Both the position numbers and the translations under genes were made by a program. From assembly GCF_900111455.1 (NCBI RefSeq), contig NZ_FOIE01000002.1:527663-591662 (forward strand): 64,000 bases of DNA, given 5' to 3'. The number at the start of each line of letters is the position of its first letter. The stretch's first letter is position 1. Below the pieces are notes generated by a model. That model searched no databases and was not told the origin of the DNA. It saw only the letters and a program-made list of their open reading frames with translations. This document shows positions 33,682 through 41,604 of the stretch, one piece after another. Source of the stretch: Geodermatophilus poikilotrophus (GTDB lineage: Bacteria; Actinomycetota; Actinomycetes; Mycobacteriales; Geodermatophilaceae).

Positions 33682-34014
33682 TCAGGCCCGCCAGGCCGGT
33701 CGGAGCAGCCGGCGCAGGTCCGGCGCCCGGGCCGAGCGGTCCGGCCGCATCGAGACCCAGGTCCGTCCGCCGGTGCGCAGGCCGAACCCGATCAGCCGGC
33801 GGAGCACGACGATCGACGCGGCGGTGGCGAGCGCCTGCCAGCTCGGTTCGCCGACCAGCCGCAGCAGGCCGGCCGCGACGAGCAGGTCCAGGAACACCGG
33901 CAGCGCCGCGGCCGGACGGCGGGTCGCGACCAACCCCACCAGGCCGGCCAGCAGCGCAGCCGCGGTCACGAGCAGCGCCAGCGTCCCGGCGACCTCCTGC
34001 AGCACGGCGGTCAC
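33682..34014 (-). CDS. Small membrane protein coupled to the DUF1622 gene
   Basis: A 110-residue protein with three predicted hydrophobic helices in residues 8-70 (LALLVTAAALLAGLVGLVA; AALPVFLDLLVAAGLLRLVG; a third containing ATAASIVVLRRLIGFGL) and a basic cytoplasmic tail. GTG 34014 overlaps the DUF1622 stop by four bases (GTGA). The pair probably forms a membrane complex; no function is known. Confidence 0.65.
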   Translation of the reverse strand: MTAVLQEVAGTLALLVTAAALLAGLVGLVATRRPAAALPVFLDLLVAAGLLRLVGEPSWQALATAASIVVLRRLIGFGLRTGGRTWVSMRPDRSARAPDLRRLLRPAWRA

Positions 34015-34397
34015 GTGTCCCGCGCCTGCCGTGTCCCGGTGCCCTCCTCGGCCCGCTCCTCGGCCAGCTGGCGACGCTCCTCGGCGATCTCCTTGGCGAG
34101 GAAGTAGTTCAGCGCCGTCCGGATGGCCGCCACCGCGGCGAGCTGGCCGAGCTCGCGGAAGCTGGGCGCCACCGCCGTCCGCAGCACGTCGCTGGCCAGC
34201 TGGAACTCCAGACCCAGCGCCAGGAAGCGGCCCAGGCTGAGCCGGACGGGGACGAAGGCGCGGGCGTCGCGCTCGCGCAGGCCGACGACGACGAACCGCA
34301 CGAAGGCCCACAGCGCCCCGACGACGATCACCGCGGCGCCGCACGCCTCCACGATGGGGACGAGGACGCCGAGCGCCTCCACGAGCAGGTCTTCCAC
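34011..34397 (-). CDS. DUF1622 family membrane protein
   Basis: A 128-residue protein matching the DUF1622 pattern: an N-terminal helix VEACGAAVIVVGALWAFVRFVV, a charged loop RLSLGRFLALGLEFQLASDVLRTAVAPS, and a second hydrophobic helix IRTALNYFLAKEI, then a Glu/Arg-rich coil. The family is a two- to three-helix membrane protein of unknown role. GTG 34397 was chosen at the start of the hydrophobic region. It is coupled to the downstream membrane protein gene. Confidence 0.75.
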   Translation of the reverse strand: MEDLLVEALGVLVPIVEACGAAVIVVGALWAFVRFVVVGLRERDARAFVPVRLSLGRFLALGLEFQLASDVLRTAVAPSFRELGQLAAVAAIRTALNYFLAKEIAEERRQLAEERAEEGTGTRQARDT

Positions 34398-34602
34398 GGC
34401 CGCGCCCCTACCCACCGCCTCCCGGCACCACCCGGCCCGTCGGGTGGTTGCGCCCGACCCGCTCGGGTACGGGCCGGTCCGGCTCGGCGGCCGGCCCCGG
34501 GACGTCGGACGGCCGCCGCACCAGGACCCGCGGCGTCCGCCTCCCCCGCGGAACGCGCACCGAACGCGCGGTGCCGCGGTCCACCGACCCCTGGAGGGAC
34601 CA

Positions 34603-35574
34603 GTGACGCTGCTCGACGCGGGAGCGCGGTCGGCGACGCCGTTCGCCGCCCCGGCCCGGGCCGCGACGGCGGTCTCGGGCGCGGCGGTGGTCGCCGTCCT
34701 CCTGGTCGAGCTCGCCGTCCCCGGCGGGTGGGGCGACATCGCGTGGGTCGTGCTCGTCGCCGGACTGCTGCTCGGCCTGCCGCACGGCGCGGTCGACCAC
34801 CTGGTACCCGCCACGCGGCTGCGTTGGTCGCTCCCCCGGGTGGCCGTCTTCGCCGCCGGCTACGCCGCGCTGGCCGGCGGGGCGTGGCTGGCCTTCCGCG
34901 CGTGGCCGGGCCCGGCGCTGCTGCTGTTCGTCGTCGTCTCCGCCTGGCACTTCGGCACCGGGGAGACCGCCTTCGCCGACCTGCGCGCCGGTCGCCCGGT
35001 GCGGCGCCGGGCGACCGCGGCCCTCGTGGTCGGAGCCGTCGTGCTGCTCGTGCCCCTGACCCGTGGAACGGCGGGGACGGAGGCGGTCGTCGCGGCCGTC
35101 GTCCCCGGCTCCGACGGGACCCTCCCGCCGGGCGTGCGGACGGCGGTGCTCGCGGTCGTGCTACCGGCCGCGGCGCTCCTGGCGGCGGAGCTGGTGCGGC
35201 GGCGGCACCGGCTGGAGGCGGCCGAACTGTCCGCTCTGGTCGTCCTGGTGCTCGTCGTCCCGCCGCTGGCCGCCTTCGGCGTCTACTTCGGCTGCTGGCA
35301 CTCCGTGCGGCACGTGGCCCGCGTGGTCGCCGAGGACCCCGGCAGCACCGCCGACCTGGCGGCCGGCCGGATCGGCCGGCCGCTGCGCCGCTTCGCGGTC
35401 CGGGCCGCACTGCCGACGGCCGCCGTTCTCGGCGTGCTGGGGCTGCTGTGGTCGGCCGCCGGTGGGTGGCCTGCCTTCGTGGCCACCGACCTGCCGCTGC
35501 TGGCCGCGCTGACGCTGCCGCACGTCCTCGTCGTCGGCTGGCTGGACGCCGCTCCCCCGTCGCCGGGACGGTGA
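34603..35574 (+). CDS. blh: Brp/Blh-family beta-carotene 15,15'-dioxygenase
   Basis: A 323-residue integral membrane protein with seven to nine helices. The iron-binding His pattern of Brp/Blh proteins is visible: GLPHGAVDHLV, SAWHFGTGE, FGCWHSVRHVAR and LPHVLVVGWLD. These enzymes cleave beta-carotene to two retinals, the chromophore of microbial rhodopsins. GTG 34603 follows GGAGGGA (34593-34599). No rhodopsin or carotenoid gene lies in the window, so the partner must be elsewhere or absent. It is convergent with a small kinase-like gene, stops five bases apart. Confidence 0.85.
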   Translation: MTLLDAGARSATPFAAPARAATAVSGAAVVAVLLVELAVPGGWGDIAWVVLVAGLLLGLPHGAVDHLVPATRLRWSLPRVAVFAAGYAALAGGAWLAFRAWPGPALLLFVVVSAWHFGTGETAFADLRAGRPVRRRATAALVVGAVVLLVPLTRGTAGTEAVVAAVVPGSDGTLPPGVRTAVLAVVLPAAALLAAELVRRRHRLEAAELSALVVLVLVVPPLAAFGVYFGCWHSVRHVARVVAEDPGSTADLAAGRIGRPLRRFAVRAALPTAAVLGVLGLLWSAAGGWPAFVATDLPLLAALTLPHVLVVGWLDAAPPSPGR

Positions 35575-35578
35575 GGCC

Positions 35579-36181
35579 TCAGGCCTCAGGCCCGCCGAGG
35601 ACGTCGGCGAGGGTGAGGCGGTCGGCCCGCGGCCGGTCCACGACGGTCACCGGATCCATCCCGGCTCCTCCGGCCGGCCCCGCGACGGTCTGCAGCAGGG
35701 AACCCCAGCGGGTGGCGTGCCGGCGCATCGACCGCGCCGGGACGGACCGCCCGCGGGCGACCTGCCCGCTCTCGGCGAGCTCCCGTGAGGCGTCCAGCAG
35801 CACCAGCCGCACCGAGCGCCCGGCACGCCGCGCGGCGTGCAGCACGGCGGACCGCCACCACGGCCGGGTCCAGGGGTCGGTGAGGACGACGACCGGCGCG
35901 GACCCGGAGACGACGCGGAGCACCCGGACCCGGTGCCAGGCGTGCACCAGCGGCCGGACCAGGCGGTACGGGAGGCGCACGCCCGCCGCCTCCACCCGCG
36001 CGGCGACGTCCTCGGAGTCCAGGCCGACGACCTCGGGCGCCCGCTCGGCCACCAGCCGGCGCAGCAGCGTCGTCTTGCCGCTGCCCGGGAGCCCGCCGAC
36101 GACCACCAGGACGCCGTGCGGTGCCGCACCCCCGGGAACCCGTCCGGCCCCGGTGGCGGCCGCGCCGGTGTGCACCACCAC
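35579..36181 (-). CDS. P-loop ATPase / kinase-like protein
   Basis: A 200-residue protein of the AAA/gluconate-kinase-like P-loop group. Walker A is [14 protein letters not shown] at residues about 30-43, a lid or Walker B area is [12 protein letters not shown], and [25 protein letters not shown] fits a nucleotide-kinase LID with Arg residues. It probably phosphorylates a small molecule or acts as a zeta-toxin-like kinase; substrate unknown. GTG 36181 (or the next GTG) starts it. Confidence 0.7.
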   Translation of the reverse strand: MVVHTGAAATGAGRVPGGAAPHGVLVVVGGLPGSGKTTLLRRLVAERAPEVVGLDSEDVAARVEAAGVRLPYRLVRPLVHAWHRVRVLRVVSGSAPVVVLTDPWTRPWWRSAVLHAARRAGRSVRLVLLDASRELAESGQVARGRSVPARSMRRHATRWGSLLQTVAGPAGGAGMDPVTVVDRPRADRLTLADVLGGPEA

Positions 36182-36312
36182 GTGCGGTCACCTCCTCCGT
36201 GTCTGCGCTCCCCATGGTCCCCGCGACGGCTCGGAGACGGCGGTGGACCGGCTGTGGGATCGCTGTGGGATGCGCCCGTTCGAGTTCCGCTCACAGGCCC
36301 CTGACCTGGGCG

Positions 36313-36331
36313 TTAGGCGAGCCTCAGCTTG
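36313..36331. promoter_or_regulatory. Candidate IdeR/DtxR iron box upstream of the DUF1540 gene
   Basis: TTAGGCGAGCCTCAGCTTG agrees with the DtxR/IdeR 19-base consensus at about 12 positions, including both TTAGG and the AGCCT half. It lies 36 bases before the ATG at 36367, where it could block transcription when iron is high. Confidence 0.4.
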
Positions 36332-36366
36332 CTGGCGGGGTACCCGGGGATCTGCCAACCTGGGGC

Positions 36367-36657
36367 ATGACCTCTCTGCAGGACATGCCCCAGGTTCAGG
36401 ACTGCGCCGTCAGCAGCTGCTCGTACAACGCCGAGCACAACTGTCACGCGGGCGCGATCACGGTGGGCGGCGACCACGCCCACTGCGGCACCTTCGTGGA
36501 GATCAGCTTCCGCGGCGGTCTCGACCGCAACGGGATGGTCGGCGCCTGCCACCGCGCCGACTGCGTGCACAACGACAAGCTGGAGTGCCACGCCCCGGGC
36601 GTGCGCGTCGGGCCGGGCACCGACGCCGCCGACTGCCTCACCTACGAAGCCAGGTGA
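36367..36657 (+). CDS. DUF1540 Cys-rich small protein
   Basis: A 96-residue protein with two DUF1540 repeats. The first has CAVSSCSYNAEHNCHAGAI plus HCGTF, the second CHRADCVHNDKLECHAPGV plus DCLTY, eight or more Cys in all with the C-x(3-4)-C-x-x-N spacing. The fold likely binds metal, but the metal and role are unknown. A good iron-box match upstream suggests iron-dependent expression. ATG 36367 has no classic binding site; GGGGC precedes it. Confidence 0.8.
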   Translation: MTSLQDMPQVQDCAVSSCSYNAEHNCHAGAITVGGDHAHCGTFVEISFRGGLDRNGMVGACHRADCVHNDKLECHAPGVRVGPGTDAADCLTYEAR

Positions 36658-36714
36658 CCTGAGGGAACGGCCCGGCTGCGGGGGCCCGCTGCGAGCCCCC
36701 GATCGGCCCTCCTG

Positions 36715-36759
36715 CAGGGGCCCGCCGCGAGCCCGCGGGTGCCGGGGGCGGGAGGGTCC
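36715..36759. repeat. Dispersed intergenic repeat A, copy 1
   Basis: A 45-base segment starting CAGGGGCCCGCCGCG and ending GGGTCC. It matches 48134-48178 at 37 of 45 positions without gaps. Here it lies between convergent genes; a related GGGGCCCGCTGCGAGC run lies just before it at 36680-36695. Confidence 0.65.
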
Positions 36760-36784
36760 TCACGGGGGCAGCGGGGTCCTCCGG

Positions 36785-37225
36785 CTACGAGGCCAGGTAG
36801 TCCAGGTCCCCCACCGACTCGGCCGTCAGCCCGCCGGCCGGGTCGGCGCGCAGCGCACCGTCGGCCACGGCCAGCGCCGCGACCGGGTCGTCGTCGTCCA
36901 CCAGGACGGCGCGGCCACCGGTGGCCACCGGGCGCAGTGCCGCGAGGACAGCGCGACGGTCGGGTGCGGCCAGCCCCTCGGTGAGCCGGTCGACGAGCAC
37001 GATGGTGGCCCCCTGCGCGCGCACGGACTCAATCGCCTCGATGCGCCGGTCCACGTCGTCGTCCGCCGCTGCCGCGACGCGGTGCACCCGCACGGCGGCG
37101 TGGCCGGAGGCGCACCGACCGCTGTCGTCGTCCAGCGCCGCCATCACCCGGCGACGGGCCGCAGCCGGGCCCAGCAGCACGGTCACGTCCCCGACCGGCA
37201 GTCGCAGCCCCACCCGGACCTCCAT
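36785..37225 (-). CDS. Degenerate ABC ATPase-like protein behind an iron box
   Basis: A 146-residue protein that looks like an ABC nucleotide-binding domain in outline with every catalytic motif altered. The Walker A position reads VTVLLGPAAARRR without the G-K-S/T. The Walker B area is IVLVDRLTEGLAAPDRRAVLAAL, where the usual D-E-P-T is D-R-L-T. The H-loop region VLVDDDDPVAALAVADGAL lacks the His. It cannot bind ATP in the usual way, and the Gly-rich signature is absent. It may be a regulatory or structural subunit, or a gene in decay with an intact frame. A strong iron box lies 26 bases before ATG 37225. Confidence 0.6.
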   Translation of the reverse strand: MEVRVGLRLPVGDVTVLLGPAAARRRVMAALDDDSGRCASGHAAVRVHRVAAAADDDVDRRIEAIESVRAQGATIVLVDRLTEGLAAPDRRAVLAALRPVATGGRAVLVDDDDPVAALAVADGALRADPAGGLTAESVGDLDYLAS

Positions 37226-37250
37226 CGCCTCGTTCCCGCCGTCCGACGGG

Positions 37251-37269
37251 TAAGGCGAGGCTAACCTCC
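37251..37269. promoter_or_regulatory. IdeR/DtxR iron box upstream of the degenerate ABC ATPase
   Basis: TAAGGCGAGGCTAACCTCC matches the 19-base consensus TTAGGTTAGGCTAACCTAA at 14 positions, with an intact AGGCTAACCT core. It sits between the gene start and the terminator of the divergent-side neighbour, where it would cover the promoter. Confidence 0.6.
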
Positions 37270-37311
37270 GCCCGGCGGCGCCGTCCAGCCCGCCCGCCCC
37301 GGGGGACAGCA

Positions 37312-37346
37312 CAGCGGCGCCGCCCCGGCCGGGGACGGCGCCGCTG
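37312..37346 (-). terminator. Hairpin terminator of the secreted protein gene
   Basis: CAGCGGCGCC (37312-37321) pairs with GGCGCCGCTG (37337-37346); CCCCGG / CCGGGG extends the stem inside. It lies 13 bases after the stop at 37359 and isolates the iron box from read-through. Confidence 0.75.
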
Positions 37347-37358
37347 CTGCGCGAGGGG

Positions 37359-37919
37359 TCAGTCGTTGTCGGGGCCGCCCCACCACCCACCGTGGCCGCC
37401 CCACGGGCGGTCCTCGTGCGTCGAGTTGACCCACTCGGTGACCCGCTGCTCCACGTCGGCCAGCCGCTCGTCGGCCACGTCCTGGGGCATCCCGCTCTCG
37501 ACGGCCTTGGCGATGCCCTCGCGCTGGGCGGTGACCAGCGCGTCGACGACGGTGTCCACTGCGACGCCCTTCCCCTCGGCGACCTTCGCGAGCGTGGCCC
37601 CCTCGGCCTGCAGCGCGGTGCGCAGCTCGTCCTCGGTCATGCCCAGGGCCTCGGCGGCGGCCTCCACACCGTGCCAGCCGCCGTGACCCCAGTGGCCGCC
37701 GAAGCCGGAATCGCCGAGCGTGGTGGCCACTTCGTCGGCCTGCTCCTGGCTGATCGACCCGTCGTCGACCAGGCCGGAGAGCGCGTCCTTGATCCGGTCC
37801 ACGACGGACGTCGACGCGCCGTCCGTGTCCTCGGTCTGGGCGACAGCGGGGACGGCCACGGCCAGCCCGGTGAGCGTGAGAGCGCCGGCTGCGGCGGCGA
37901 CGACCAACTTCTTGCGCAC
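37359..37919 (-). CDS. Secreted helical protein of unknown function
   Basis: A 186-residue exported protein. Residues 1-27 are a Sec signal peptide (MRKK, hydrophobic VVAAAAGALTLTGLAVAV, then PAVAQ cleavage). The mature part has helix pairs such as DRIKDALSGLVDDGSISQEQADEVATTL and AEALGMTEDELRTALQAEG, typical of short tandem helical repeats in secreted actinobacterial proteins, and a Gly/His/Trp-rich linker and tail (GHWGHGGWHG; WGGHGGWWGG) that could bind metal or a surface. GTG 37919 follows GAGGAGA. Function unknown. Confidence 0.75.
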   Translation of the reverse strand: MRKKLVVAAAAGALTLTGLAVAVPAVAQTEDTDGASTSVVDRIKDALSGLVDDGSISQEQADEVATTLGDSGFGGHWGHGGWHGVEAAAEALGMTEDELRTALQAEGATLAKVAEGKGVAVDTVVDALVTAQREGIAKAVESGMPQDVADERLADVEQRVTEWVNSTHEDRPWGGHGGWWGGPDND

Positions 37920-38309
37920 GGTTGTCTCCTCGATCCGCGGCCGGGGTTTCCAGCCGTCGAGGAGATGCTCGACCCGGAACCTGTGACGGAGCTGTCAGTG
38001 CGCCGTGCCCTCCCTGGAGATCGCGGGCTCGTCGGCGGCCGGCGCCGCGACGCGCGCCCGGGGCCGCGTGGGAGCCGGCCGCGCGGCGGAGGGCCCCCAC
38101 CCGACGGACCTGCGGGTGCGCGTGCAGGCGGAAACCGCGCCACCCGGTGAGCCGCACGGGTGCCGCTCACGTCGCTGCGGTGCGCCGTGCGCGGCGGGGA
38201 GGGCAGGACGACCGGCGCGGCCGGGTGGCCTGGGCCGCCTCCCTCGACCCGGTCCTCGGCGAGCGGCTGCACACCCTGGCCGCACGCATGGACTGGAGCT
38301 GACCGCGGC
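37920..38309. other. 390-base spacer
   Basis: Contains the secreted protein's promoter. A plus-strand run of about 26 protein-like residues ending in a TGA at 38300-38302 (AWAASLDPVLGERLHTLAARMDW) may be the tail of a lost gene. No start or family is clear. Confidence 0.35.
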
Positions 38310-38795
38310 TCACAGGTCGACGGCCATGGTCCCGTCGGCGGCACCCGGCACCGGGGAGAACCCGGCCGAGCGGTAGAGGCGCACGGACGGGTTCCCGGCC
38401 TCGACGCTGAGGCCGACCCGTGTCAGCCCCCGCCGGCGGGCCTCCTCGAGCGCCTGGCTAAGCAGCCCGCCGCCGATCCCCCGCCCGCGGTGGCCGGACC
38501 ACACGGAGAGGCTGAGCTCCGGGACGCCGTCCGCCACGAACCCGTAGCCCGGGTCGTCGCCGGGGAGGAACAGCGCCCAGACCACGCCCACCGCCAGGCC
38601 CCGGGTCTCGGCCACGAACCCGAGGTCGCCGCGCTCCGGCCGGAACTCGCAGTAGTGGCGCAGCTCGGGGGTCCGCTCGACGTGGCGGGCGGTGAACCGC
38701 GGTTCCCCCGTCCAGTTCACGTTCGCCAGGGTCGCCGTCCGCAGCAGCTCGCCGTCGTCGGCGGTGAGCGGGCGGGTGGTCACCGCGGTCCCCAC
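38310..38795 (-). CDS. GNAT-family acetyltransferase
   Basis: A 161-residue acetyltransferase. The acetyl-CoA site is the Q/R-x-x-G-x-G/A type segment WSGHRGRGIGGGLLSQALEEAR at residues about 100-121, followed by LSVEAGNPSVRLYRSAGF, typical of motif B. The substrate is probably an N-terminal amine or small molecule. The start overlaps nothing: GTG 38795 lies six bases past the threonine deaminase stop, so the two may be co-transcribed. A second GTG at 38783 is an alternative. Confidence 0.84.
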   Translation of the reverse strand: MGTAVTTRPLTADDGELLRTATLANVNWTGEPRFTARHVERTPELRHYCEFRPERGDLGFVAETRGLAVGVVWALFLPGDDPGYGFVADGVPELSLSVWSGHRGRGIGGGLLSQALEEARRRGLTRVGLSVEAGNPSVRLYRSAGFSPVPGAADGTMAVDL

Positions 38796-38801
38796 GGGGC
38801 C

Positions 38802-40085
38802 TCAGACGAGGAAGCGGTAGGCCGTCGTCCCGGGGGCGACGTGCTGGATGCGCAGCGGGCTGGCCTCGATCCGCGCCAGCAGCGCCGGGAAGTCCGCCGC
38901 GCTGCCGAGCTCGATGCCGGTGAGCGCGGCCCCGGTCTCCCGGTTGTCGCGCTTGACGTACTCGAACAGCACGATGTCGTCGTCCGGGCCGAGGACCTCG
39001 TCGAGGAAGCGGCGCAGCGCACCGGGCTCCTGCGGGAACTCGATGAGGAAGTAGTGCTTGAGGCCGCGGTGCACCAGCGAGCGCTCGACCACCTCGCCGT
39101 AGCGGCTCACGTCGTTGTTGCCGCCCGACAGCAGGCAGACCACCGTCTGCCCCGGCCCGACGGGCACCAGCCCACCGGTGAGCGCGGCGGTCGCCAGCGC
39201 CCCCGCGGGCTCGGCGATCACGCCGTCCACCTGGTAGAGGTCGAGCATCTCGGTGCAGATCTGGCCCTCGGGCACCGCGACCAGCTCGGCACCCGCGTCG
39301 CGCACCAGCGGGAAGGTCACGTCGCCGACCCGGCGGACCGCGGCGCCGTCGACGAAGGTGTCCAGCTGCGGCAGCTCCACCGGCGTCCCGGCGGCCAGCG
39401 CCGCGGCCATGCTCGCCGCCCCGGCCGGCTCGACCCCGACGACGCGGGTCGCGGGGCTGTGCCGCCGCAGCCAGGTCGCGCAGCCGGCCAGCAGGCCACC
39501 GCCGCCGACGGGGAGGACGACGACGTCCGGCGGCGTGGGCAGCTGCTCGAGGAGCTCCAGGGCGACGGTCGCCTGGCCGACCACGGTGGGGACGGCGTCG
39601 AACGCGGGCACCAGGGTCGCCCCCGTGTCCCGCGCGAGGGTCAGCGCGGCGGCCGCGGCCTCGTCGTAGGAGTCGCCGGTGACGACCAGGTCGACCGTCT
39701 CCCCGCCGAGCGCGGCGATGCGGTCCCGCTTCTGGCGCGGCGTCGTCCCGGGGACGACGACCGAGCCGTGCACGCCCAGCGCCCGGCAGGCATAGGCGAC
39801 CCCCTGCCCGTGGTTGCCGGCGCTGGCGCACACCACGCCGGCGGCCTGCCGGGTGGCGTCGAGCTGGCTGATCGTGTTGTAGGCGCCGCGGATCTTGTAG
39901 GAGCGGCCGACCTGCAGGTCCTCCCGCTTGACCCAGACGTCGGCGCCGGTGGCGCCGGACAGCCGTGCGCTGCGCTGCAGCGGCGTCCGCTCGGCCACCC
40001 CGGCGAGCCTGCGGGCGGCCGCCTCGACCTCGGCGCCGAAGCGCTCCGCCGTCCCGGGGTCTGCGACGTCGACGCGGTTCTCCAC
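38802..40085 (-). CDS. ilvA: Threonine ammonia-lyase
   Basis: A 427-residue PLP enzyme converting threonine to 2-oxobutyrate, the first step of isoleucine synthesis. The Schiff-base lysine is K64 in GRSYKIRGAYN, the PLP phosphate loop is VLPVGGGGLLAG, and LLSGGNND lies near the end of the catalytic domain. The C-terminal ~90 residues (HYFLIEFPQEPGALRRFLDEVLG) form an ACT-like domain of the short IlvA type. It could be biosynthetic and isoleucine-sensitive. GTG 40085 follows GGAGGA. An acetyltransferase gene follows closely. Confidence 0.9.
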   Translation of the reverse strand: MENRVDVADPGTAERFGAEVEAAARRLAGVAERTPLQRSARLSGATGADVWVKREDLQVGRSYKIRGAYNTISQLDATRQAAGVVCASAGNHGQGVAYACRALGVHGSVVVPGTTPRQKRDRIAALGGETVDLVVTGDSYDEAAAAALTLARDTGATLVPAFDAVPTVVGQATVALELLEQLPTPPDVVVLPVGGGGLLAGCATWLRRHSPATRVVGVEPAGAASMAAALAAGTPVELPQLDTFVDGAAVRRVGDVTFPLVRDAGAELVAVPEGQICTEMLDLYQVDGVIAEPAGALATAALTGGLVPVGPGQTVVCLLSGGNNDVSRYGEVVERSLVHRGLKHYFLIEFPQEPGALRRFLDEVLGPDDDIVLFEYVKRDNRETGAALTGIELGSAADFPALLARIEASPLRIQHVAPGTTAYRFLV

Positions 40086-40170
40086 GCGTCCATCCTCCGC
40101 GACCGGCACCCGGGCGCCGGGGTCAGGCTGCGCGGTGCCGGGCCGGCCGGGTTCGCCGCACACTGGGGCG

Positions 40171-40494
40171 GTGAGCCCGCAGACCCCCGAGAGCCCGGCG
40201 ACCCGGCGCGGCGTCGTCCGGCTGCTCAACACCACCGGCGGTCGGCTGCTCTGCCTCGCCGGCGCGGTCGACGCCGCCGCCGTCGACGCGTTCTGGCGGT
40301 GCTACGGCCGCGAGCCCGCGCGGATCGACCGCATCGACGCCCGCTCGGTCACCGCGCTGTCCGAGCCCGGGTGCGAGCTGCTGCTCGACCACGTCGAGAC
40401 CGCCGAGCTCGCCGGCCGGCCGGTGGAGCTGCGCCCCTCCCCCGCGGTCACCCGCGTGCTGACCGGCCGGGACTCCGGCGCCGGCACCGACTGA
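40171..40494 (+). CDS. Orphan STAS-domain protein
   Basis: A 107-residue STAS-like protein of the MlaB/anti-anti-sigma kind: LLCLAGAVDAAAVDAFWRCYG, IDARSVTALSEPGCELLLDHVE and VELRPSPAVTRVL. The usual phospho-Ser loop (D-S-S-G) reads S-E-P-G, so the Ser is kept in a modified context. No kinase or phosphatase partner lies nearby. GTG 40171 follows TGGGGCG, a weak site. Confidence 0.65.
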   Translation: MSPQTPESPATRRGVVRLLNTTGGRLLCLAGAVDAAAVDAFWRCYGREPARIDRIDARSVTALSEPGCELLLDHVETAELAGRPVELRPSPAVTRVLTGRDSGAGTD

Positions 40495-40592
40495 CCGCGA
40501 GCCGGCGTCGCAGTGCCCCTCGCGACACCGTGCCCGGCCCCGACCGGCAGGTCCGCCGGTCGGGACCGGTCACGGCCGGCACCTCCGCCGGT

Positions 40593-41528
40593 TCAACCTC
40601 GGATGAGGTCCCCGAAGCGCGCGCAGCTCTCGTCGACGGCGGCCTGTGCGGCGGGCGAGACCGTCCCCATGTCGAAGAAGCCGTGGATCATGCCGTCGTA
40701 GCGCTGCACGTCGGCCCGGACGCCGGCGGCCTGCAGCGCTGCTCCGTAGGCCTCGCCCTCGTCGCGCAGCGGGTCGTACTCCGCCGTGACGATGACGGCC
40801 GGGGGCAGGACGGAGAGGTCGGCGCCGTGCAGCGGGGACAAGCGGGCGTCCCTCGCGTCCTCCCAGGCCCCGGCGTAGTGGCCGTAGAACCAGTCCATGG
40901 TGTCCTTCTCGAGGAAGTAGCCCTTGGCGTTCTCCACGCGGGAGGGGTACTCGCCCTCGGCGTCGACGGCGGGGTAGATGAGGAACTGGCCGACCAGCGG
41001 GGTGCCGTCAGCGGTCAGCTGCTGGGCCACCACGGCGGCGAGGTTGCCGCCGGCGCTGTCGCCGGCGACCGCGAGCCGGTCGTCCCCGCCGAGCTCAGCG
41101 CGGTGCTGGGCCACCCAGCGGGCCGCGGCCACCGCGTCCTCGGCCGCGGCGGGGAACGGGTGCTCGGGCGCCAGCCGGTAGTCGACCGCGACGACGACCG
41201 CCCGGGCACCGCGGCAGACGTTGCGGGCCATGTTGTCGTGGGTGTCCAGGTCGCCGATCACCCAGCCGCCACCGTGGAGGAAGACGACGGTCGGGAAGGG
41301 GCCCTCACCCTCGGGCCGGTACACCCGCGCCCGGAGCTCACCCTGGGCGCCGGGGACGGTGCGGTCCTCGGTGCCCGCCACGGGGACGAGCTGCTCCGGG
41401 GTGCGGGCACCGTGGGTGAGCTGCAGGTACAGGGCGCGCCCCGCCTCGGGGCTCCCCTCGTACATGGGCGGCAGGCCCGCCTGTTGCATCATGGTGAGCA
41501 TCGCTGCGATGTGCGGGTCGACCGGCAC
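40593..41528 (-). CDS. Alpha/beta hydrolase, HSL-type esterase
   Basis: A 311-residue hormone-sensitive-lipase-family esterase. The oxyanion motif H-G-G-G is at 85-88 (FLHGGGWV), the nucleophile S158 in GDSAGGN, the Asp in EYDPLRDEG and the His in MIHGFFDMG. It would hydrolyse short acyl esters. GTG 41528 is preferred because AGGAGA lies seven bases before it; an ATG at 41552 is in frame. It lies downstream of a dead flavin monooxygenase, and such esterases often follow Baeyer-Villiger enzymes to cleave the ester formed. Confidence 0.86.
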   Translation of the reverse strand: MPVDPHIAAMLTMMQQAGLPPMYEGSPEAGRALYLQLTHGARTPEQLVPVAGTEDRTVPGAQGELRARVYRPEGEGPFPTVVFLHGGGWVIGDLDTHDNMARNVCRGARAVVVAVDYRLAPEHPFPAAAEDAVAAARWVAQHRAELGGDDRLAVAGDSAGGNLAAVVAQQLTADGTPLVGQFLIYPAVDAEGEYPSRVENAKGYFLEKDTMDWFYGHYAGAWEDARDARLSPLHGADLSVLPPAVIVTAEYDPLRDEGEAYGAALQAAGVRADVQRYDGMIHGFFDMGTVSPAAQAAVDESCARFGDLIRG

Positions 41529-41562
41529 GGGGATCTCCTGACGTCTCGGCATGAGGGTGGAC

Positions 41563-41585
41563 GGCGGGACGCGAGGCGTCCCGCC
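41563..41585 (-). terminator. Small hairpin between the dead monooxygenase and the esterase
   Basis: GGCGGGACG (41563-41571) pairs with CGTCCCGCC (41577-41585) around a five-base loop, just after the monooxygenase stop at 41605. Confidence 0.5.
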
Positions 41586-41604
41586 GGTGGATCGCTGGCC
41601 CGGC

